Below the pieces are notes generated by a model. That model worked only from the letters and a program-made list of their open reading frames with translations, had not been told where the DNA came from and did no database searches. 64,000 nt of DNA from Marinomonas flavescens (lineage in GTDB: Bacteria; Pseudomonadota; Gammaproteobacteria; Pseudomonadales; Marinomonadaceae): NCBI RefSeq assembly GCF_004352835.1, contig NZ_SJSB01000003.1:124001-188000 (forward strand). The letters run 5' to 3'. Positions 17,346 through 25,830 of the stretch are shown piece after piece; position 1 is the stretch's first letter; each line of letters opens with the position of its first letter. The position numbers and the translations under genes were made by a program.

Positions 17346-18361
17346 GTGTCAACATTATAAAACGGTTACCGTTAAAAATGTTTTGGCCAACGTTAGACCC
17401 ATTTTTATTTTGTGCGTTTCATAACGATGATTATCCAAAAGCGAATCCAGATATGGGACCAGACGCCTCGTTGCAAGGCCGTCCGATTGGTCAAGACTTT
17501 CAAGGTATTGACGGTTGGCGCATGTATCATGGTAGAAAAGTGCCAGGCTTTCCAGTACACCCACACAGAGGCTTTGAAACCATCACTATTGTAAATGAAG
17601 GTTTTGTAGATCACTCAGATTCACTTGGGTCGGCTGGACGTTATGGGAAAGGTGATACGCAATGGATGACTGCGGGTAAGGGGGTTCAGCACTCTGAAAT
17701 GTTTCCTTTGCTTAAAGAGTCGGACAAAAATCCTCTTGAACTCTTTCAAGTTTGGCTAAACCTACCTGCTAAAAATAAAATGGTGCCACCTCACTTTGCG
17801 ATGTTATGGCGTGAAGACACGCCGATTGTTGAATTGCATGATGAGGCGGGTATTACTACTTCTGTTCGTATTATTGCTGGTGAGCTTAGTACGGTAGAGG
17901 CCTTGCCTTGTCCTCCTGATTCATGGGCCGCTGAGAAAAGTAATGATGTGGCTATTTGGGTGATTGATATTCCAAAAAATGGTTGCTGGACTTTGCCAAA
18001 AGCACTAGCTGGGTTGAGCCGTATGTTGTACTTTTTCGAAGGAGAGGAAGTCATTCTTGATGGCACCAGTGTGGATGTTAAAGAAGCCATTGAGCTGAAA
18101 AGTGATGCATCATTAGTGATTGAGAACGTAGGAAAACAAGCGCGATTTTTATTGTTACAAGGTCGCCCCATTGAGGAGCCAATTCAACAGCGGGGCCCAT
18201 TTGTAATGAATACCAAATTAGAGCTTCAGCAAGCTGTCGCAGATTATCAGCGTACGCAATTTGGTGGTTGGCCATGGTCACGACACGATCAAGTACATGA
18301 TAAGAAGAAAGGTCGTTTTGCTCATCATGTAAATGGTTTAGAAGAACAACCTGATCAATGA
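17342..18361 (+). CDS. Pirin family protein
   Basis: A 339-residue bicupin of the pirin family. The N-terminal cupin carries the predicted iron ligands His73 and His75 (VHPHRGFET) and His117 and Glu119 (QHSEMFP). Pirins are cytoplasmic iron proteins; some have quercetin dioxygenase activity and others act as redox-sensing partners. The start at 17342 follows GAGAGGAAAGC and overlaps the kinase stop (ATGA). A pirin translationally coupled to a two-component system is unusual and may mean it shares the same stimulus. At 339 residues it is longer than typical pirins (~230-290), with an extended C-terminal domain. Confidence 0.88.
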   Translation: MSVNIIKRLPLKMFWPTLDPFLFCAFHNDDYPKANPDMGPDASLQGRPIGQDFQGIDGWRMYHGRKVPGFPVHPHRGFETITIVNEGFVDHSDSLGSAGRYGKGDTQWMTAGKGVQHSEMFPLLKESDKNPLELFQVWLNLPAKNKMVPPHFAMLWREDTPIVELHDEAGITTSVRIIAGELSTVEALPCPPDSWAAEKSNDVAIWVIDIPKNGCWTLPKALAGLSRMLYFFEGEEVILDGTSVDVKEAIELKSDASLVIENVGKQARFLLLQGRPIEEPIQQRGPFVMNTKLELQQAVADYQRTQFGGWPWSRHDQVHDKKKGRFAHHVNGLEEQPDQ

Positions 18362-18372
18362 TTCGATAATTC

Positions 18373-18399
18373 AAGGTCTCTTTATAGAGGCCTTTTTTG
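18373..18399 (+). terminator. Terminator of the two-component/pirin operon
   Basis: AAGGTCTCT and AGAGGCCTT (18373-18381 and 18386-18394) form a 9-bp stem with one G-U pair, a TTAT loop and a T run. It overlaps the 3' end of the convergent gtrA gene. Confidence 0.85.
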
Positions 18400-18849
18400 T
18401 ACCTTAGCTAAAGGCTCGTTGGAATTAGTTGCAAATACCCATCGCAGGGAAAAAACGTAATTTAAAAACAATCCTATAAGAATTCCAGGCGCCATTGCTA
18501 AATAAGGCCACAGTAACGAGAGTAAGTGTAACTGGGGATTTGGTGTGAAAAAATGCATTAAGAAGTAATAACACCCCCAATTAGGGATAAAAGATAAAGC
18601 AGAGCAAAAAATAAAATGAGCCCACTGATGGATTATTTCCTTTATAGCCATTTTCTTTTTGGTGTTAAATGTAAATTGTCTATTCCATAACCAATTTGAG
18701 CTAGCGGCAAACCAAAAAGCACCAGCTCTTGCCATCATTGGTGATAACCAAAAAGACAGAACAATCATACTTATTAGGTCTACTAAGAAGCCAAGACTGC
18801 CAACAATGGCGAAGCGTACAAAAGATTTTTGAAAGATAGTTTGAATCAT
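18382..18849 (-). CDS. GtrA family membrane protein
   Basis: A 155-residue protein with four hydrophobic spans, starting FVRFAIVGSLGFLVDLI, a typical GtrA opening, and ending with a membrane segment plus RWVFA. GtrA proteins are thought to help move polyprenyl-phosphate-linked sugars across the inner membrane for O-antigen, teichoic-acid or lipid A decoration. It belongs functionally with the GT2 and ArnT-like genes at 12.8-15.3 kb but is separated from them by the two-component/pirin operon. The spread layout suggests an insertion or rearrangement. Transcription converges on the pirin gene, and the 3' end lies inside its terminator. Confidence 0.85.
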   Translation of the reverse strand: MIQTIFQKSFVRFAIVGSLGFLVDLISMIVLSFWLSPMMARAGAFWFAASSNWLWNRQFTFNTKKKMAIKEIIHQWAHFIFCSALSFIPNWGCYYFLMHFFTPNPQLHLLSLLWPYLAMAPGILIGLFLNYVFSLRWVFATNSNEPLAKVQKRPL

Positions 18850-18926
18850 TGAGTTAGTGTAAAAATAGGTTCGTCGAAAAAAAATGAATTGTCTTTAAAA
18901 CAACATAGTTGAAGGAATATGAATAT

Positions 18927-19442
18927 ATGAAAGTACTAGCATTTGGTGCGAGTTCGAGTGAACAGTCAATCAATAAAGCGCTTGCTTCTTATACGGCAAG
19001 TTTAATTGAAGGTGCGTCGGTCACTGTGTTGGATCTTAATGATTTTGCTATGCCAATTTTCAGTGAAAATAGAGAGAAGGAGTTTGGTATCCCAGAGGAA
19101 GCTCAATCTTTTATCGATGAAATTGCGGATGCTGATCTAATCGTTGTGTCTTTTGCTGAGCATAATGGATCTTACTCAGCGGCCTACAAGAATACATTTG
19201 ATTGGGCATCACGGTTGGTTAAAAAGGTGTATCAGAATAAATCCGTTATTGTTTTGTCGACATCGCCAGGTCCTGGAGGTGCTCAAAATGTACTGAACTT
19301 AGCACTGAATAATTTACCGTTTTTTGATGCTAATGTGCTGGGTAGTTTGAGTGTACCTTCTTTTTATGAGGTCATGAAAGAGGGTGAAATACTTGATGCC
19401 AGTGTTAAGCAGTCTTTGCTGGACCTTATTGCTAAAGCTTAA
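18927..19442 (+). CDS. NAD(P)H-dependent FMN reductase family protein
   Basis: A 171-residue flavodoxin-like protein beginning MKVLAFGASSSEQSINK, with the FMN-phosphate loop GASSSEQS and the segment AEHNGSYSAAYKNTFDW typical of NADPH-dependent FMN/azo/chromate reductases. It should use NAD(P)H to reduce FMN or quinone-like substrates in the cytoplasm. I chose the ATG at 18927 with GAAGGAA upstream; a TTG six codons earlier is less likely. It is a single-gene unit with its own terminator. Confidence 0.87.
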   Translation: MKVLAFGASSSEQSINKALASYTASLIEGASVTVLDLNDFAMPIFSENREKEFGIPEEAQSFIDEIADADLIVVSFAEHNGSYSAAYKNTFDWASRLVKKVYQNKSVIVLSTSPGPGGAQNVLNLALNNLPFFDANVLGSLSVPSFYEVMKEGEILDASVKQSLLDLIAKA

Positions 19443-19462
19443 GTGTTATTGGTGTTACCCGA

Positions 19463-19502
19463 GATATAAAAAATCCAACGATCGTGTTGGATTTTTTATA
19501 TC
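19463..19502 (+). terminator. Terminator of the FMN reductase gene
   Basis: A 17-bp perfect stem (19463-19479 with 19486-19502) and a 6-nt loop, with A- and T-runs inside the arms, so it can work on both strands. On the minus strand it also follows the small ORF at 19604-19723. Confidence 0.9.
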
Positions 19503-19603
19503 TGGTATTGTCATTAAAAGCACCTTCAGCCGTACTCCTAAATAAGAGATATGAGTATCGGTAGACGTAAAAGTCACCAGATATGATGGTGACCATAATA
19601 AGC

Positions 19604-19723
19604 TTACTTAGTTAACACGTTACTAATGGGGGACTTTTTAATAACCTTGGCTGCTTTTTTTTCTTTTGCTGTTAAAAGCGGTTTCTTCTTCGAATCTTTT
19701 TTACTGTCTTGACCCTTGCTCAT
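19604..19723 (-). CDS. Small lysine-rich conserved-type protein (39 residues)
   Basis: A 39-residue frame reads MSKGQDSKKDSKKKPLLTAK, then EKKAAKVIKK and SPISNVLTK. I recognise the pattern MSKGQD-(Lys-rich)-PLLT-KEKKAAK as a recurrent, mostly unannotated small ORF in gammaproteobacteria, so I regard it as real. It is strongly basic and probably disordered, which suggests nucleic-acid binding, but no function is known. The ribosome-binding site is weak. The bases from 19724 to 20002 hold nothing else I can identify except AT-rich sequence ahead of tspO. Confidence 0.6.
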   Translation of the reverse strand: MSKGQDSKKDSKKKPLLTAKEKKAAKVIKKSPISNVLTK

Positions 19724-20002
19724 AATAATTTCTACTCGTTATAAACTGAATTAACCTAAAGTCAGTTTGAGCTAACCTGAGGGCTATTGCTGTAAAGAGT
19801 TGAATCAATTCATTTACAACAAAATTAGTATGTGCCTATTTTCAGTGAAGTGATATAGGTAAATAAAATGCTTTCATAATATATTTATATTGGCTCACGA
19901 TTGGCCTAAAAAAACGATTAAAATCAATATATAAGAGGTTTTTCGTATGGCTAGCTTACTCGTGGAGTATCAATTAAAAAACAATTAACAGAGGGTTGAA
20001 AT

Positions 20003-20497
20003 ATGGCTGTGTTTTCAAAACGACAACAAGCGCTAGGTCTGTTTTTTTGGCTTTGCGTTTGTTTTCTTGTCGCGTTACTTGGTGCGATGGCTTCCATCCA
20101 AGCGAAAAGTTTTTATGCACAATTAACGCAGCCAGAATGGGCACCACCTGCTTGGTTATTTGGTCCGGTATGGACATTCCTTTATGTTCTAATAGCATTT
20201 TCAGCATGGCTTGTTTGGTGTCATGGAGATCGTTCTGCACGAGTAGCGCTCTCGCTGTTTCTTATTCAACTTGCCTTGAATGGTCTATGGAGCTGGCTCT
20301 TTTTTGCGTGGCATCTTGGTGCCTATGCCTTCGTCAATATTCTCTTTTTGTGGGGCATGATTGTCGCTACGCTGATTGCATTTTGGCGTGTTAGTCCACT
20401 GGCAAGTTTTCTACTATTACCATATCTTCTTTGGGTAAGCTTCGCGGCTGCACTTAACTTTTCTATTTGGCAGCTCAATCTCTCTATATTGAGTTAA
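20003..20497 (+). CDS. tspO: TspO/MBR family tryptophan-rich sensory protein
   Basis: A 164-residue membrane protein with five predicted spans and the family hallmark QPEWAPPAWLFGPVWTFLY (about residues 38-56). TspO binds porphyrins and tetrapyrroles in the membrane and in bacteria influences stress and pigment regulation. The first span starts directly after a short basic N terminus. GAGGGTTGAAAT precedes the ATG. It stands alone on the plus strand with no heme or carotenoid genes nearby, so its local role is unclear. Confidence 0.9.
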   Translation: MAVFSKRQQALGLFFWLCVCFLVALLGAMASIQAKSFYAQLTQPEWAPPAWLFGPVWTFLYVLIAFSAWLVWCHGDRSARVALSLFLIQLALNGLWSWLFFAWHLGAYAFVNILFLWGMIVATLIAFWRVSPLASFLLLPYLLWVSFAAALNFSIWQLNLSILS

Positions 20498-20656
20498 TGC
20501 TATTCAGTAATACACAGTGAATAATGATTAGAAACAGCTCAATAGAATCGTACTTAACGCATTGAGTTTGATATAAAGAGAAGGTGCTCAAATATTGACT
20601 ATAAACGTGATAGCACTGAGTGCTGTCTATCGGACTACCGAGAATATGAGGTTATT

Positions 20657-20950
20657 ATGGATAAGGAAGTAAAACTAGTGGTCTTGATTGATGTTCAAAC
20701 GGGTAAAGCCAATGAACAAATCCGTCTTTTTAAAACGCTTCAACCACTGGTATTAGAAGAAGAGGGTTGCTTTGAGTATGAGCTTCATAAAGTATCAGAT
20801 AACGATGACCAGCTTGTACTTACTGAACGTTGGGCCAGTGAAGCCGCATGGCATGCGCATCATGAAACACCTCATATGAAAGAAGCCAGTAAGCTGACGC
20901 CTTCGTTTCGAGCAGGTCCAACTAAGGTATTACGCTTGGATTTGGTATAA
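20657..20950 (+). CDS. Antibiotic biosynthesis monooxygenase (ABM) domain protein
   Basis: A 97-residue single-domain ABM/YgiN-like protein. It shows the ferredoxin-like fold pattern: a beta strand KLVVLIDVQTGK, GCFEYELHKVSDN and LTERWASEAAWHAHHETPHM. Small cofactor-free proteins of this type oxidise quinols or bind electrophilic metabolites in the cytoplasm. It is about 50 bases upstream of an unrelated small membrane-protein gene. The preceding gap contains the palindrome AGCACT-G-AGTGCT at 20612-20624, a possible operator. Confidence 0.8.
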   Translation: MDKEVKLVVLIDVQTGKANEQIRLFKTLQPLVLEEEGCFEYELHKVSDNDDQLVLTERWASEAAWHAHHETPHMKEASKLTPSFRAGPTKVLRLDLV

Positions 20951-21001
20951 CCAATTCTGCCAGTAACAGTATCAAAGATGAATAAAATTTAAGGATGAGT
21001 A

Positions 21002-21307
21002 ATGCCTTTAATATGGGTGGTGATAGGCACGTTTGTGCAGTTGGCGCTGGGTGGCTATATGGTCATCATGAGTATTTTTGCTGGTGGCGCCATTGCTCAA
21101 CATCATGTCTTAACAGAGTTTGATGACAAGGTATTGAGTTCTTCTTTCTTTGTCTTGCCATTGTCCTTTGTGATTACGGCGATCATCGTACTGATTCACT
21201 ATTGGAAAGGCAGCACAATTACCAGTTTTTGGTGGTACGCCGTTCCATGGGGTGTAGTGGCACTGTATATTTTCTATACCATGGTATTTTTAAAGCCCGA
21301 AGTATAA
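21002..21307 (+). CDS. Small membrane protein of unknown function
   Basis: A 101-residue protein with three hydrophobic spans (about residues 3-30, 48-68 and 78-96) and a short charged tail ending KPEV. I do not recognise the family. AAGGATGAGTA precedes the ATG. Its last ~25 codons and the following stop region are present a second time, decayed, at 22335-22417 on the other side of the dioxygenase gene. That implies a local duplication or recombination at the 3' end of this gene. Confidence 0.7.
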   Translation: MPLIWVVIGTFVQLALGGYMVIMSIFAGGAIAQHHVLTEFDDKVLSSSFFVLPLSFVITAIIVLIHYWKGSTITSFWWYAVPWGVVALYIFYTMVFLKPEV

Positions 21308-21338
21308 TCGGGCTGATGCATGGGGTTCTTGTAGGAGC

Positions 21339-22133
21339 TTATGAGAATAAATAGGTGTCTAACGACAGAACGTCTCCTTCTACGTCGCTATGAAGACGCC
21401 GAACGTGAGTTGAGTCGGAACTCAAGTCGCTGCTGCCGAGCGCGGCGAACAGTGGCAAAAAATGCTCTTTAGTCGGGTGGTTAAAGTGAGCAAAAGGCGC
21501 TTCTTTCTCGTAGTTTAATAGTGCATCTATGTCTTTATTTATCAGCTTCTCATGCACCCAATCGGTAAAGCTTGTCACCATCGCTACGCGATTTTCCGTT
21601 GGTTTTCGGTTAAACAGTTCTTTCAGATTGTGGCTAATACCTCCTGATCCAATGATCATGATATTGTCATCTTTTAATGTGCTAACAAGTTGCCCATAGA
21701 GGTAATTTCTTTGCGGGCCTAGCTGGCTATTAATAGAGATTTGCACGATAGGAATGTCTGCCTTCGGATACATCAATTTAAGAGGGATCCAGACACCATG
21801 ATCCCAGCCTTGTGTACTGTCTAATATCGGTTTTAATCCTGCCTTATGGAAAAAAGACGCGATTTCTTGTGCTAATAAAGGGGCGCCTGGTGCCTTATAT
21901 TGGATGTCATAAAAGGGTTTAGGGAAACCGTAAAAGTCATGGATGGTCTCAGGGTGCTGGCCGGATGTGATCACGATGTCGGCCGCTAGATCAAAGTGGG
22001 CTGAGAAAATGACGATGGCTTTGGGTCTGGCTAATTCCTTTCCTAATTGACTTAAAAAAATAGAAGTACTGCTGATTTCTGAGGCCATCATTGGTGAGCC
22101 GTGAGAAATAAAAAGGGTCGGCTGGTGGGTCAT
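21339..22133 (-). CDS. LigB-type extradiol dioxygenase (YgiD/4,5-DOPA dioxygenase family)
   Basis: A 264-residue class III extradiol dioxygenase. Metal-ligand histidines are visible in FISHGSPMMA (His11) and FSAHFD (His46). GWDHGVWIPLKLMYP and the C-terminal PTKEHFLPLFAALG are family hallmarks. It opens aromatic o-diols; the YgiD group acts on L-DOPA in vitro. The frame continues upstream, but MTHQPTLFISHG at 22133 is the natural N terminus. It is a single gene, oriented opposite to both neighbours, and sits exactly between the intact and decayed copies of the 21002 gene 3' end, so it may have arrived there by recombination. Confidence 0.88.
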   Translation of the reverse strand: MTHQPTLFISHGSPMMASEISSTSIFLSQLGKELARPKAIVIFSAHFDLAADIVITSGQHPETIHDFYGFPKPFYDIQYKAPGAPLLAQEIASFFHKAGLKPILDSTQGWDHGVWIPLKLMYPKADIPIVQISINSQLGPQRNYLYGQLVSTLKDDNIMIIGSGGISHNLKELFNRKPTENRVAMVTSFTDWVHEKLINKDIDALLNYEKEAPFAHFNHPTKEHFLPLFAALGSSDLSSDSTHVRRLHSDVEGDVLSLDTYLFS

Positions 22134-22218
22134 TCTAATGTCTCGATAAGTAATGAATAGGTTATTCGGCACGCCATCAAGCACAGGCGCAGTGAGGGCT
22201 AAGGTTAAAAACGTGGCT

Positions 22219-22236
22219 GATCACGGCTTGGTGATC
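22219..22236. promoter_or_regulatory. GATCAC-N6-GTGATC palindrome upstream of the dioxygenase gene
   Basis: A perfect 6-bp inverted repeat with a 6-nt spacer, about 86 bp upstream of the dioxygenase start. It is a candidate operator. No regulator gene is adjacent. The gap from 22134 to 22565 otherwise holds only this and the decayed gene copy. Confidence 0.3.
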
Positions 22237-22334
22237 TGATGGAAGTATAATATTCATTGTCAATTTGAAGATAAATAGATCTATTGTTGAATCATTAACA
22301 ACAAATCGTTTCTAATTCACGAGTGTTTTTTGTT

Positions 22335-22417
22335 GGTGGCGCGCCATTCCATGAGGTGTAGTGGCACGGTATGTTTCTATATCATGGTGTTTTTAAAGTC
22401 CGAAATATAATCGGGCT
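22335..22417 (+). pseudogene. Decayed copy of the 3' end of the 21002 membrane-protein gene
   Basis: These 83 bases align with 21231-21314, with about ten substitutions (mostly transitions) and one deleted base, roughly 87% identity by eye. They include the stop region and the following ATAATCGGGCT. In the corresponding frame a Trp codon has become TGA and the one-base deletion shifts the frame, so it cannot be translated. No 5' part of the gene is present. Together with the intact gene it brackets the dioxygenase gene as a direct repeat. Confidence 0.85.
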
Positions 22418-22565
22418 TTAAATTCTTCGCTCAAGATGGTTAATTTTTGCAACGGGTATCTCAGAATACGATACAAAACGGCATTGATTACTTTTTAGTC
22501 AACTATAAAACGTGTATTCTGTTTATTCAGTATTAGAAGTCAAACGTAAGCGTTAGGTAGTCAGC

Positions 22566-23354
22566 ATGAATATAGAAAATTATTTTGAAGAACAGGGGGC
22601 TGGATCACCAATTGTGTTTATTCATGGCTCTTATGCGACTACATCGACATGGAAAAAAATGATTAAACTGTTAGCTGAAAATCATCGTTGTATCTCGATA
22701 AAGCTTCCTGGCCATTGTGGTATGCCAGACCCTGATGACTTCTCTACGCCTTCTATCCAAACAGAGTTGGCTATTTTAGAGCAGGTAGTTCAGTCGTTAA
22801 CGGATGAAGCTATTCATTTGGTTGGTCACTCTTTTGGTGGTGTTGTTGCATTAGTTCAAGCACTTCAAGGTAATTTAAAGCTTAGTCAAGTCACGCTATT
22901 TGAACCGGTTGCGACATGGGTGTTGGATCGTACTCAAGATACAGAAATGAGTGACTCTGTTCAGGATTTTTTGTTTAAATATCGTCGAGATGTGGCGAAT
23001 AAAAAACATTATGCTTGTGGTCAAGTTATCGATTTTTGGGGTGAAGCGGGGGCTTTTGAATTATTTCCTGACTTTATAAAAGAGAGTATGGAGCCTTTAA
23101 CGAGTAATAATATCCGTCATTGGGAACTCTGTTCTAGTATGGACTATGATCTGAGCCATCTAGAAAAATGTACTGTACCAACGCGTCTGGTTTACGGCGA
23201 CCACTCTAACCCAGTGGCTCGCTCAATATGTGAACATTTGAAAGAACATATTCCGAATAGTAAAACCTATGAGATTAAGGGGGCAAGTCACTTTTTGGTG
23301 ACAAGCCACGCAGAAGAGTGCACACACGTTCTTAGTGACGACACTCTGCTTTAA
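22566..23354 (+). CDS. Alpha/beta hydrolase
   Basis: A 262-residue alpha/beta-fold hydrolase. The oxyanion motif is FIHGS (residues 18-22), the nucleophile elbow is GHSFGG with Ser89, and the probable acid and base are in VYGDHSN and GASHFLV near the C terminus. There is no signal peptide, so it is cytoplasmic. The substrate (ester, epoxide, haloalkane or C-C bond) cannot be told. It is a single gene, with no catabolic partners next to it apart from the ring-cleavage dioxygenase 430 bases upstream on the other strand; ring-cleavage products are sometimes hydrolysed by this family, but I see no operon link. Confidence 0.85.
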   Translation: MNIENYFEEQGAGSPIVFIHGSYATTSTWKKMIKLLAENHRCISIKLPGHCGMPDPDDFSTPSIQTELAILEQVVQSLTDEAIHLVGHSFGGVVALVQALQGNLKLSQVTLFEPVATWVLDRTQDTEMSDSVQDFLFKYRRDVANKKHYACGQVIDFWGEAGAFELFPDFIKESMEPLTSNNIRHWELCSSMDYDLSHLEKCTVPTRLVYGDHSNPVARSICEHLKEHIPNSKTYEIKGASHFLVTSHAEECTHVLSDDTLL

Positions 23355-23508
23355 GGTGATATTCTTCTCATAAGAATAGATGATAGTCTGACATTGAAGC
23401 TAATATTCCGCTTAGGAATCTAACTAATAATATTAATTCCTTTTACAAATACCACACTTAACGTCATGCTTAGCGCTCTTGATTTTTTACTAGGAAAGCA
23501 TTGATTTC

Positions 23509-24393
23509 ATGTGGGTTTTTATTACTTTATTTGCGGCGGCATGTCAGTCTGTTCGTACGGCTCATCAAAATACATTAGCGCATGAATCAGGCTTTTTGCA
23601 TGCCACTATGTCCCGTTCGTTTTATGGATTGCCACTGGTTACTTTATATCTGTTGATTTGTGCTTTTTTATTGGGATGGGTGTCGTTACCAGCAGGGTCG
23701 ATTTTCTTTATTACGGCAAGTATTTGTGCGCTTGCTCAGATTTTTGCGACCTATTTAATGTTGCGAGTGTTTCAATCTGGCAGCTTTGCTTTAGGTACAT
23801 TGTTGGCGAAGACGGAAGCGGTGCTAGCGGCACTAATTGGTTTGCCGCTACTGAATTATGCATTGACCACCATGGCGTGGTGGGGAATCGCTTTTGGTGT
23901 TTTCGGAGCCTTGGTGATGAGTTTGAAATGGAAGAATTTAAAACAAGTTCATAAAGATTCATCATTAATGTTTGGTCTGGGTAGTGGTCTTTGTTTTGCA
24001 ATTACATCAGTGATGGCGTCAATGGCAAGCCATTCATTGGAAGGTTCTATTATTACCAGTGCAGGCGTAACCTTATGGTATGTATTAGCGTTACAGTCTG
24101 TGATTTTGTGCGGCTTACAAGTGGTGAAAAGTCGTGATGTTCTGGCTCCATTTAGGAAAAATAGAGCGCTGAGTCTTAAAGTGGGTGTCTTGAGCTCTTT
24201 AGGGTCCATTGGTTGGTTTACAGGATTCGCGTTAGTAAATCCAGCTATGGTTAAAACGTTAGGTCAGCTGGAAATCTTAGGTACCTTGTATTATTCCAAA
24301 TATCGATTTTCAGAAAAAATAACGGCGCAGCAATGGTTTGGTGGTTCCATGATAGTGGTCAGCGTTTTATTAGTGACAGCGGCCTCTGTCTGA
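23509..24393 (+). CDS. EamA/DMT superfamily transporter
   Basis: A 294-residue polytopic protein with about ten hydrophobic segments in two homologous halves, as in the drug/metabolite transporter (EamA) superfamily. The N terminus MWVFITLFAAACQSVRTAHQ and the late segment KTLGQLEILGTLYYSKYRFSE fit this family. It probably exports a small metabolite, but the substrate is unknown. It has its own terminator and no co-transcribed partner. TAGGAAAG lies upstream of the ATG. Confidence 0.85.
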   Translation: MWVFITLFAAACQSVRTAHQNTLAHESGFLHATMSRSFYGLPLVTLYLLICAFLLGWVSLPAGSIFFITASICALAQIFATYLMLRVFQSGSFALGTLLAKTEAVLAALIGLPLLNYALTTMAWWGIAFGVFGALVMSLKWKNLKQVHKDSSLMFGLGSGLCFAITSVMASMASHSLEGSIITSAGVTLWYVLALQSVILCGLQVVKSRDVLAPFRKNRALSLKVGVLSSLGSIGWFTGFALVNPAMVKTLGQLEILGTLYYSKYRFSEKITAQQWFGGSMIVVSVLLVTAASV

Positions 24394-24452
24394 ATCTCAT
24401 ACTGAAACCGCAACCATAACGAATAAAAGCATGTTACATAAAAAAGTTGGAT

Positions 24453-24489
24453 AAAAAAGGGTTTGAAGACAATCTTCAAACCCTTTTTT
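24453..24489. terminator. Bidirectional terminator between the DMT gene and the TRAP operon
   Basis: A 17-bp perfect stem (24453-24469 with 24473-24489) with a 3-nt loop; A- and T-tracts at both ends make it work in both directions. Its sequence is clearly related to the ansA terminator at 30906-30948, as part of a ~105-bp diverged direct repeat. Confidence 0.92.
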
Positions 24490-24512
24490 GGTTCTGCTGT
24501 AGAGTGAATGAC

Positions 24513-24557
24513 TTAAGCACTACACTTCATGCAGATATCGGTGTTCCATTCCTCTAG
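24513..24557 (-). pseudogene. Remnant of an asparaginase 3' end
   Basis: Read on the minus strand, this gives LEEWNTDICMKCSA followed by stop. The intact asparaginase at 30966 ends QEKWDTNICNEFSA; 7 of 14 residues are identical, and the stop, spacing and downstream hairpin are all collinear. The DNA similarity runs from 24449 to 24555 (matching 30902-31008) and ends one or two bases before the stop codon of dctM at 24559. So only the last 14 codons of a second asparaginase gene and its terminator remain here, directly abutting the TRAP operon. Confidence 0.8.
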
Positions 24558-24558
24558 A

Positions 24559-25830
24559 CTAAAAATTAAAGGGAACGTATAGCGCAATACCGGGAAAGAA
24601 ATAAACCAGTAGTAAGCAAAGAAGCATTATTACTATAAATGGCCAGACCCCTTTTATTATCTCCGATGATCGCCCACCAGAAACTGACTGTATGACGAAT
24701 AAATTCAAACCTACGGGTGGGGTTATTAAAGCGCACTCTATCATTATGACAAAAATAATTGCGAACCATATTGGGTCAATGCCTAATAATCCGAGTGACG
24801 GATAAAGCACAGGCATCATAATTAATAACATAGAAACAGACTCTAAAAAGAATCCCATTATTAATAGAATAAAACACACTGCCGCAATAAATAAACCCAC
24901 TTCAGAGATATTTTCACTGACTAACATGGAGATATCTTGTGGTATTTGATACAGGGTAATGGCTTTACTAAATACTTTGGCGCCGGCAATGATTAAGAAG
25001 ATAGTTACCGTGTGCTTCATCGTATTCATCGCTGCGGCTTTGAATTTCTCGACACTGAAGGTTCTCATGAGAATCACAATAGCAAGGGAGACTGTCACGC
25101 CAACGCCGGCAGATTCTGTTGGTGTGAAAATACCAGTGTAAATACCACCAATGATGATGGTTGCCAAGAAAATAGTCGGTAATGCTCGCAAGGTGGCAGA
25201 CTTACGTTCTGCGCTAGTGGCTTTCTCGCTGGCAATATAATCTTTGCTGTATCTTGCATAAAAAAGGCAATAGAGAATGAAACCTGTCGCCATTAATAAG
25301 CCAGGTACGATTCCGGCTAAAAATAAATCAACAATGGATTCTTCTGTAATTACCCCATACACAATCATCGGAATAGAAGGAGGAATTAGAATGCCTAATG
25401 TGCCGCCAGCGGCGATTAATCCATACACAAAAGGGCGATTATAGCCGCGCTCAGTCATTTCGTTGATGGCTATGCTGCCGATGGTCGCAGCCGTTGCGAC
25501 GGATGAACCAGAAATGGCAGAAAAAATGGTGCAAGACGCGATAGTTGCAATGCCAAGGCCGCCAGGCCAATGGCCTACCCAAGATTGAACCGCTCTAAAT
25601 AAATCCCGTCCGACGCCACCTTGTAGCAGTATGTTCGACATCATTAAAAACAGCGGAACAGATAACAGAATGAAGCTATCGAATGAGGAGTAGATCGCCA
25701 TGGGTGCCATGATGGGAGAAAAACCAGCATAAAGAAGCATAGCAAGACCAATACCACCTAATGCAAAAGCGACAGGGATACCAATGAGCAAGGTCACGAC
25801 TAATAGGCTTAATAATAAAACAATGGTCAT
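24559..25830 (-). CDS. dctM: TRAP transporter large permease subunit (DctM family)
   Basis: A 423-residue membrane protein with a dozen or so spans and DctM hallmarks: FSAISGSSVATAATIGSIA (about residues 100-118), the ILIPPSIPMIVYG segment and a C-terminal half with ALITPPVGLNLFV. It forms the ion-coupled (usually Na+) channel of a tripartite transporter for carboxylates. It is the last gene of an operon and overlaps dctQ by one base. Its stop abuts the asparaginase remnant. Confidence 0.93.
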   Translation of the reverse strand: MTIVLLLSLLVVTLLIGIPVAFALGGIGLAMLLYAGFSPIMAPMAIYSSFDSFILLSVPLFLMMSNILLQGGVGRDLFRAVQSWVGHWPGGLGIATIASCTIFSAISGSSVATAATIGSIAINEMTERGYNRPFVYGLIAAGGTLGILIPPSIPMIVYGVITEESIVDLFLAGIVPGLLMATGFILYCLFYARYSKDYIASEKATSAERKSATLRALPTIFLATIIIGGIYTGIFTPTESAGVGVTVSLAIVILMRTFSVEKFKAAAMNTMKHTVTIFLIIAGAKVFSKAITLYQIPQDISMLVSENISEVGLFIAAVCFILLIMGFFLESVSMLLIMMPVLYPSLGLLGIDPIWFAIIFVIMIECALITPPVGLNLFVIQSVSGGRSSEIIKGVWPFIVIMLLCLLLVYFFPGIALYVPFNF

